Below, in pieces: positions 57,190 through 64,000 of a stretch of 64,000 bases of DNA. Position 1 is the first letter of the stretch, and the number at the start of each line of letters is the position of its first letter. Origin of the DNA: Antilocapra americana. Taxonomy: Eukaryota; Chordata; Mammalia; Artiodactyla; Antilocapridae. The translations under genes and the position numbers were made by a program. The stretch is from contig ML662442.1 in assembly GCA_007570785.1 (NCBI GenBank), positions 37,459,818-37,523,817 of the forward strand. Direction: 5' to 3'. Under the pieces are notes generated by a model. The model saw nothing but the letters and a program-made list of their open reading frames with translations. It did no database searches and had not been told where the DNA came from.

Positions 57190-58570
57190 AACACTAGAGG
57201 AATAACCCAAGAAAACAGGCATTAAGTTGAATTCATAAACCTGACAAGGGGCAAAGAGGACACTATGCCCCACGCTCCTGAGCAGTGCACAGTTGCTAAA
57301 GATGTCATTAGTGGTGACCTGGGAAATGTCCTGGTAGACTCAACTGTCCTTGCAGATGCCATGGTGGAGACATTTGCAAGACATGGATAGAACAGTGTCT
57401 TCAAGGACAGTGATGTTAGTTGGTTACTGCCCAGCTGTGTTGATGCTCTGTAGAGGGACAGTGAGAAAATGGAAGACCATGAACAAGCCATTAACGTCTA
57501 AATGTGAGCACCAGAAGGCCTCTTGGGAGGAGCTAAAAAGAGGCCCTTCTACTGTGGAGAGCATGCACAGTAGAGCAGCCTGCTGAAGACTGGAGAGTTG
57601 AGTTGAGTCACGGAGCTCTAGAAATGTCAAAATGCTAAGTCAGGGAAGGTTGGTTATTGCTAAAGTCAGAACCCCAATTGAGAAAATCTGGACTCTGGGC
57701 TATGGGCTAGGGATATCTGGCTGGATGCCCCTGAAGATACCAGCTCTGCAGACCCTCTGAATGCACAGAGCTTGCAGAACTACTCTCCTTGGTAAAAGCT
57801 AGCACTTCCCCATGCTAGAAGATGCTGCAAAGGCCTCTCCTTAACAAGGCAACTAGCATCCCCTCATGGACTGCCCCTACAGTTTCTGGCCTGCTCACCA
57901 GGTTACAACAAGGGTTAATCCTGGCATAACCTGGCTGGGGATGTGCTAGGCAGGTAAGGGAGGAAGGGCAGTGAACACCAAAGGAGCTGTAATAATTAGC
58001 ATATATGCATGGCTGGAGCCAGGGAAGTGCCTAGGATTGGATCCTGACTCCTAAACCGTCACATCTACAAGGGCTTTCACCCCTACCGAATGGCTGCCAA
58101 GAGGCTGGAAGGTAAGACTGGGTAAACAAGAGTACATTGACTTGGGGACACTTTATTGAGATACAGGATTTAATACGCTGGCAAGAATCCTATACAATGA
58201 GACAAAGTTCCTCAGGGTGGTTATCAGAAGCTCAGGGAAGATAAATGATCCATGTGCTGAGCAAAGTGGAACTACTTGAATTGCCCTGGCAGTTGTTGGA
58301 GGATGTGATAAAGAGGCTGAGGGGAGTGAGGATGCTGGCATGTATTTATTATGTGAGGGCTGAAGACATACCCTTCAGCACGACTATCAGGAATGCACCA
58401 GTGAGAGAGGCACCAGCAACATTCAGAAGTTCTGGGAGGGTCTGTTCTGCTGGCCAGTGCTTAGTGTACACACGAGAGGTGGCTGCAGAGCTGAGCTTCT
58501 TGATAATCACAGGGACAGAGGAGACCTATGCTGTAGAGGTCAGGTCCTGCTAGAGCCAGGAAGCTGCTAG
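57190..58570 (+). pseudogene. Probable ERVL gag-region remnant
   Basis: Diverged sequence in the same orientation as the pol-like piece at 59820-60140. Words such as TGCTAAAGATGTCATTAGTG and CTGGCAGTTGTTGGAGGATG look like ERVL internal sequence, but reading frames are short and no conserved protein motif is legible. Assignment is by pattern and position only. Confidence 0.4.
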
Positions 58571-58571
58571 T

Positions 58572-58792
58572 GCTGTGCCTGCATGCTAAGTCGCTCAGTC
58601 ATGTCTGTCTCTGTATGACCCCAGGGACTGTAACCTGCCAGGCTCCTCTGTTCATGGCATTCTGCAGGGAAGAATACTGGAGTGGGTTGTCATTTCCTCC
58701 TCCAGAGGATATTCCTGACCCAGGAATTGAACCCATGTCTCTTGGAACTCCTGCATTGGTAGGTGGATTCTTTACCACTAAAGTCATCTGGG
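58572..58792 (-). repeat. Bov-tA SINE, half of an inverted pair
   Basis: Reverse Bov-A body (GTCGCTCAGTCATGTCTGTC) to the tRNA part ending TTTACCACTAAAGTCATCTG. Its tRNA head abuts the head of an oppositely oriented SINE at 58793. Confidence 0.9.
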
Positions 58793-58861
58793 CTTCCCTG
58801 GTAGCTCACATGGTAAAGAATCTGCCTCCAATGCAGGAGATCTGAGTTTGATCCCTGGGTC
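58793..58861 (+). repeat. Bov-tA SINE head only
   Basis: GGCTTCCCTGGTAGCTCACA to GTTTGATCCCTGGGTC is a well-preserved tRNA-like head in plus orientation with no Bov-A body. A CACACACACTAAACACAC patch follows. Confidence 0.88.
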
Positions 58862-58917
58862 ACACACACTAAACACACACACGTATTCGTGTTTTTTTTC
58901 TCTCTTACTAGTGCTGT

Positions 58918-59127
58918 GCTGTGTGCTGTGCTTAGTTGCTCAGTCATGTCCGGCTCTTTGCAACCCCATGGACTGTAGCACACCAGGTTTCTCTGTCCAT
59001 GAGGATTCTCCAAGCATGGAGTGGGTTGTCATGCCTTCCTCCAGGGGATCTTCCCAACCCACGGATAAAACCCAGGTCTCCCACATTGCAGGTGGATTCT
59101 TTGCCATCTGAGGCACCAGAGAAGCCC
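58918..59127 (-). repeat. Bov-tA SINE with target-site duplication
   Basis: Reverse, near complete, with a GTGCTGTGCTTAG-rich tail. TACTAGTGCTG occurs exactly at 58907-58917 and 59128-59138 (11 bp). Confidence 0.93.
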
Positions 59128-59373
59128 TACTAGTGCTGAAATGAGCACTAAATTAGGACAGGCCAAGGAGCTTGACCCACAGGTGAAGATGGTTTGTAGA
59201 GTGTGGTGTTCCTTGGGGGAAAATGGGCAACCAACGAGAGTGCTGCTTAACAACCAGAGTGAGAAGGAAGAAACAGGAGGCTGAGGACACCCCAGGAAAA
59301 AGTCACAATCCCTTTGCTCAGTTCCCAAACCTGAGGAATTTTCACATTGAGCACCTACCAGCTGAAGAAAGTG

Positions 59374-59672
59374 AAAAAGCGAAAGTCACTCAGTCGTGTC
59401 TGACTCTTTGTGGCCTCATGGACTATATAGTCCATGGAATTCTCCAGGCCAGAATACTGGAGTGGGTAGCCTTTCCCTTCTCCAGGGAATCTTCTCAACC
59501 CAGGTCTCCCACATTGCAGGTGGATTCTTTAGCAGCTGAGCCACAAGGGAAGCCCAAGAATACTGGGGTGGGTAGCCTATCCCTTCTCCAGGAGGTCTTC
59601 CCGACCCAGGAATCGAACCAGGGTCTCCTGGTAAAGTGGATTCTTTACCAACTGAGCTATGAGGGAAGCCCT
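59374..59672 (-). repeat. Extended Bov-tA SINE with duplicated tRNA part
   Basis: Same two-block plan as 603-920: CCAAGAATACTGGGGTGGG marks the internal repeat. CCTACCAGCTGAAGAA on the left and CCTACCCACTGAAGAA on the right are a 16-bp duplication with two mismatches. Confidence 0.88.
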
Positions 59673-59819
59673 ACCCACTGAAGAAGTGCACAGCTATATA
59701 TCCTGTGGTGATTCCCCATGTGACCTAAAGTGACCTATGGCCATTTACATCAGTGACTAGCCACTGGGGAAAGGGAACTACTCAGACATATCAACAACCC
59801 TTACAGTTCTGAGTTGACA

Positions 59820-60340
59820 GTGATTCCTGGAGATGTAGTCTAAAGTTTCCCATGTTGGAATGAAGATTCCCAGAGGTCAGGTAACAAATAGAGAGGGCCA
59901 GGCTATGGCGGCAAACTGTGGACCCATTGGGTTCATGGTGGATGTTTTTCCAGACCTTGAGCACATAATTGGAACAGATATACGTGGTAGTTGGAGTAAC
60001 CTCCGCATTAGATTCTTGGACTGTGAATTAGGATTCTCAGAGTGAGGATGGCCAGGTGGAAACCCCTTCTCAAGGGCCATAATTACAAAACAAAATATAT
60101 CACACCCAGGGTATAAGGTAGAGATTAGTGCCACTATTAAAAAATAGTTTTGTACATCCCTGGGTTGCTCCTAGTGCCCTAGAAATGACATATCCGAGTA
60201 AGTGCAGGCATGGGACATTTCCACTCGCAGCCAGTTCTGACCCAGGTCCAGAGGACCACCTTCATGGTGGCCTCCAACACCCTGCAAGTTGATTTTGTTA
60301 AGAACAATAATAAACTCATCCTTGTAAGTATGTCAAATAA
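59820..60340 (+). pseudogene. ERVL pol remnant (protease to start of reverse transcriptase)
   Basis: The plus frame 59860-60045 carries a GTDIRGSWSNLRI stretch like the end of a retroviral protease. Downstream, ACCCAGGGTATAAGGTAGAG and AGATTAGTGCCACTATTAA resemble the region just before the reverse transcriptase of class III (ERVL) elements. Frames are broken after 60045 and no RT catalytic core remains. An old endogenous copy with no coding capacity. Confidence 0.6.
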
Positions 60341-60344
60341 GAGC

Positions 60345-61327
60345 CCTTAGAGCAGGTCATTATTTGAGTTTACTGAATAAACATTTTTTTTTTTAATGCA
60401 GAAGACTTTTAGAAGGTTCACAGAGACATTTAATTCTACTATCCCAATGATTTAAATCTTCGTCCCAAAAATTTCATGAGAAGATAAAATAGATTTTTTT
60501 TACACAAGCTTAATTGACCTGAAATGATGATTAAAAAGGTCATATACTTCCATTTACTAAATATTTTCTGTGAACAAGCTGACCTGTGAATTTCTGTCTC
60601 CTTAGATAAAGACAAAATTAAATGTTTTATTGAACTCAGTGAAAGAGGACTTCATAATCAGGGGAGAGAGATTCATAAAGGTTTTACCACACGTGATTTG
60701 CCAACATGTGGTATCTTTTCTCAGCTTGATTTTTCAGGGGTTTTAGATTTTATTGAGGCAAAACCAGACTTCACAAAATGGTTATCTGTATCTCGGAAAA
60801 AACCAGACCCCTGCAGCTAGTCATCTGGAAGTGGAAAGTTACATTATGATTCTCCACAGTTAAGTGGGGGAAAAAAGTATATTAATATAATTTCTAGCCC
60901 ATATTATGCTGCTAAAAAGCCATCAAAAGTCAATAAAAAGGGATGAAATAGTACTACAAATAGTTAAGAATTTTTAACATTATCAATACAATTTTTAGTA
61001 TGTTACAATCACCAAATCCAAAATAACTAAGGTTCTGCACTAGCTGATCATTTTGCATGTGATAAACAAAAGCAAATTCTATACTCACGTAAGTCTCTTC
61101 TCCAGAAAAACAAGGCATATCATCTGTACTTAGAACACCCCTGGTTGGTAGCAGACAGTCATGAAACAGGTTGGGGTCAAAAGGAGGTACAGTCAACGCG
61201 TCATAGGACAACGTTCTTTTATTTTATTATTTATTTAACAAGAGAAAAGGCAGAGTTTTATACCTATGGGAGTTCACGAAGAAATAGGATTCAAAGAGCC
61301 AGTTAGAATCAGAGGTTACATACCTTC
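60345..61327. other. Unassigned AT-rich stretch
   Basis: AT-rich, with an oligo-T near 60387-60397. No 3' LTR of the ERVL copy was recognised and no gene seen. Confidence 0.4.
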
Positions 61328-61505
61328 TTAATGGGCTTCCCAGGTGGTGCTAGTGGTAAAGAACCCACCTGCCAAGGCAGGAGACACAAGAGAGGCAGGT
61401 TGGATCCCTGGGTTGGGAAGATCCCCTGGATAAGGGAATAGCAACCCATTGCAGCATTCTTGTCTGAGAATCCCATGGACAAAAGAGCCTGGCAGGCTAT
61501 ATAGC
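61328..61505 (+). repeat. Bov-tA SINE, 3'-truncated
   Basis: GGGCTTCCCAGGTGGTGCTA head and body to AAAGAGCCTGGCAGGCTATA. The final 40 bases of the body and the tail are missing. Confidence 0.88.
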
Positions 61506-62789
61506 TGTAGACAGCTGTTTAAAAAGGAATGAGCTTACACTTTTCTAAACGGGCTAAACATTCCTAGGCTAGAAGACAATTCAAGTCACCTGCTGGTTCT
61601 GAGCCTCCACAGTGTCACAGTGCAGCCAGAGTCACCCTCAGAGCAGTCGGGCAACAGTGATTACAAAGTCCCAGCTGGGGGGCTCTGGACTTAGAGGTGC
61701 AGGTGCATGCAATATGGCTCTCTCACAGGATGCTGTCTTCTTAGGGGTACAGGTACCTAGCACACTCTACAGAACACCATAGTAAGTATTGTAAGAAGCC
61801 CAGATGCTGTGAGCGCCCCAAGGAGGGCAACCAAAGCACCCTCTTTAAGACCCTAGTGGGGCCAAACTGTCCACTGCTGACCACCTAAAGCCTGTAATCT
61901 CTCAGTGCAGTAGTTCTCAAGATGCAGGGTGAGACTTCCCAGGACCCGTTCAAAGAGTTGGTCAAGTCAGACTCTTCTCATCCTGATACTAGGATATAAT
62001 TTGCCTTTCTCACTGTGTTAACACTGATGCTGATGGTGGAAAGGCAATGGGAATAGAACTGCTAGAGCCTTCACACCAATCCAGGCAGGGGGGCCATCTG
62101 TATCTTTGGGATGGTGTGCTTCACCACCACACACTCTGAGTAAGCAACAAGCTTCACTTGAGTGTCCCTAGTAAAGTAGCAAAAATGATTGATTATAGTA
62201 AATCTCCACCTTTGAATACAGTCTTTTGAAATAGTCCATGTGATGATATGAGAAGTGTACCTAAAGAAAAATGGTTTTCTTGAGGAATATTGCAATAGTT
62301 TGAGTTGTGAGCTGACCTAGCCCCTTTTCATGGATGACCATTTTTACTTGAAAGAAGGACTGTCAAACAAACTATAATTATGAAGCTTGAGTATTTGGCA
62401 ACTTCTCACCTCCCCATTCCTTTTTTTGAAAATGAATAAAGGGAGCTTGCTTGTTATTACTTAGAAAACTGGCAGTATTTGTTGCCAATGATAACATTTG
62501 AGCTTTCAAGCAAAGATTAGAATTTTGGGAAACTTGTATCTACACTATGAGCTTGGCAATTTCCCAGTGCTTAAAAGCTTTTCTAGAGGATTGGTTGGCT
62601 ATAAAGGAATGTCAATATTTGGAAGCTCTACCTAACTCAGTGAGCCAGTACTTTCCAAATAAGCAATGCACAGTGTTACAAAATCAAGCATGGGTAAAAT
62701 ATCCATCCTAAGTGTAAGACGGACCAATGGATTTTAATGTCACAGACTGAAAACTTCAATTATACAATTTCAGATTCCACAGTGTAACT
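61506..62789. other. Unassigned 1.3-kb stretch
   Basis: No repeat family or exon recognised. Confidence 0.4.
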
Positions 62790-62802
62790 AATCCTTTAAG
62801 AA

Positions 62803-63014
62803 GTGAAAGTGTTAGCACCTCAATGACGTCCCAGATTGCTGTGACCCCAAGAACTGTAGCCCGCCAGGCTCCTCTGTCCATGGAATTCTCCAGGCAAGAA
62901 TACTGGAGTGGGTAGCCATTCCCTTCTCCAGGGGATCTTTTGGACCCTCAGTTCAAAGCTGGGTCTCCTGCACTGTAGGCAGATTCTTTACCATCTGAGC
63001 CAACAGGGAAGCCC
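62803..63014 (-). repeat. Bov-tA SINE with target-site duplication
   Basis: Reverse, from GTGAAAGTGTTAGCACCTC to CTGAGCCAACAGGGAAGCCC. AATCCTTTAAGAA occurs exactly at 62790-62802 and 63015-63027 (13 bp). Confidence 0.94.
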
Positions 63015-63027
63015 AATCCTTTAAGAA

Positions 63028-64000
63028 ACTATCACTTATTGAGTTTTGGTGTAGTAAGAAAGAATATCCACAATTATCTAAAAAGATGGTTAAAATATCC
63101 CTTTTTTATCCAAATTCATATCTGTATGAAGACTGATCTTCTTCATAAGCTTTAGCCAAAACAATTTATCAAAATAGATTGAATTCGGGAGAAAACACGG
63201 GAATCCAGCTGTCTTCCATTAAGCCAGATGTTAAAAAGATTCAAAAATGTAACACAACGCCAATCTTCATTTGTTGTTTGTTCTGGAAAAGTTACTTTTC
63301 ATAAACAATGCTATTTTTGCTAACATCTAATGGTTTTGTTATTAAGGTTTTTTGTTTTGGAAAAGTTTTTTTTTCATAAAAATATGCTGTTTATGTTATG
63401 AAGATGAGTTTATTGTTGCTATTTTAATGAATTAATACACATTTAAAAGTTATCGCTTTTGATTTCTAAATGCTGTACATACTGATAGACAGCTGCTGAT
63501 GTAAACAAAAGCTCTTAGGGTCTTCAGTAATTTTTAAGATTGTAATGGGGTTCTGGCAACAAAAGTCTGAGAACCACTGCATGAGCCTTTTAGGCCCTTC
63601 CCCATCTCGCTTGACCTATCTTTCCAACTTGATTTCCTGCCTTCTCCCTTCTCATCATCTCCCCCTCCTTCCACAACTATTCCCATTTCTCACAACGCCT
63701 GATGTCCCCCAGGCAGACAGTACCCCTTATTTCCATGGTTCTTTTGAATGCTCTCTCTGCTACCCTTATGTGTCAAGTTCCTACTCATTCTCTTAAAACC
63801 AAACTCAGAAAAAATGTCCTCATTATCCTAGAAGTTAGTAGCGGGCCCCTTCTCAGGGCCCCTGCAGCTTGACGCAGAGCCATGATCTTGAGAGATCATT
63901 TTGTATGAGGTTGTTTACACATCTGTCTTTCCCTTTATGCTTTAGGCTCCTCAGGGCGAGGAAGGCATTCCTCACCCTATACTCATAAACTCTAGAAGCT
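63028..64000. other. Unassigned stretch at the window end
   Basis: Mostly AT-rich to 63540. GTTCTGGCAACAAAAGTCTG and AGAACCACTGCAT at 63549-63582 resemble the end of a MER5 element, too short to be sure. A pyrimidine-rich section follows at 63590-63800, with nothing recognised. Confidence 0.4.

Noticed and set aside
59860..60045. ERVL protease-like frame as a host-used protein
   Set aside because: Sixty-one codons, broken immediately downstream, no RT core, surrounded by decay and insertions.
600..63015. tRNA-like heads of Bov-tA and CHR SINEs as tRNA genes
   Set aside because: Each is joined to a SINE body, is diverged, and does not form a complete tRNA with anticodon arm that I can see.
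1..64000. CRISPR arrays, operons, prophage or other prokaryotic systems
   Set aside because: Repeat content is entirely mammalian. The regular repeats are microsatellites, a minisatellite and dispersed SINEs.

Overview
The window is ruminant (bovid) nuclear DNA from a gene-poor intergenic or intronic stretch. The organism call rests on the repeats. BovB (RTE-clade LINE), Bov-tA and Bov-A2 SINEs and a young L1 with the G-rich bovine-type 3' end occur together, over older mammalian repeats (MIR, L2, MER5, MLT1, L1M, ERVL) and cetartiodactyl CHR SINEs. Cattle, bison, yak, buffalo, sheep and goat cannot be separated by eye. I found no host protein-coding gene, no convincing exon and no RNA gene. 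Every long reading frame with recognisable protein similarity belongs to a broken retrotransposon.

Layout: 0-2.7 kb, Bov SINEs, a CHR SINE and a MIR. 2.7-7.5 kb, a (TG)n(TA)n microsatellite, an L1 3' scrap, a 1.5-kb BovB and an L1 that keeps its 5' end and ORF1 but has lost its 3' part. 7.5-19.6 kb, mostly unassigned unique sequence with an old L1M, MIRs, two MLT1 LTRs (one split by BovB) and a CHR SINE split by a Bov-tA. 19.9-24.4 kb, a multi-layer nest: L1M containing a CHR SINE, a Bov-tA and a BovB, the BovB being split by a young L1 with an inverted 5' half and an 18-bp target-site duplication. 26.4-28.7 kb, a second nest (L1 > BovB > Bov-tA). 30.5-31.2 kb, a BovB with a clean target-site duplication. 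33.2-37.1 kb, a rearranged block: a 2.4-kb inverted duplication with a foldback repeat in each arm, an L1 in one arm only, and a 194-bp near-identical copy of that L1 end plus its flank 1.3 kb downstream. 37.5-47.7 kb, L1M split by BovB, a stack of SINEs, MaLR LTRs, an apparently solo ERV LTR, and a BovB split by L1. 47.7-55.7 kb, mostly unassigned, with a 25-bp minisatellite, two TG microsatellites (one holding a 10-N gap), L2 and a CHR SINE. 55.7-60.3 kb, probable remains of an ERVL provirus (LTR end, primer-binding-site-like sequence, gag-like and pol-like stretches) cut up by a foldback element, BovB and SINEs. 60.3-64 kb, mostly unassigned with two Bov-tA copies.

No genes work together here. 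The information content is the insertion order: MIR/L2/MER5, then L1M/MLT1/ERVL, then CHR, then BovB and Bov SINEs, then young L1. Family names come from recognition of sequence patterns, not from a database search, and most boundaries are good to about 5-20 bases.
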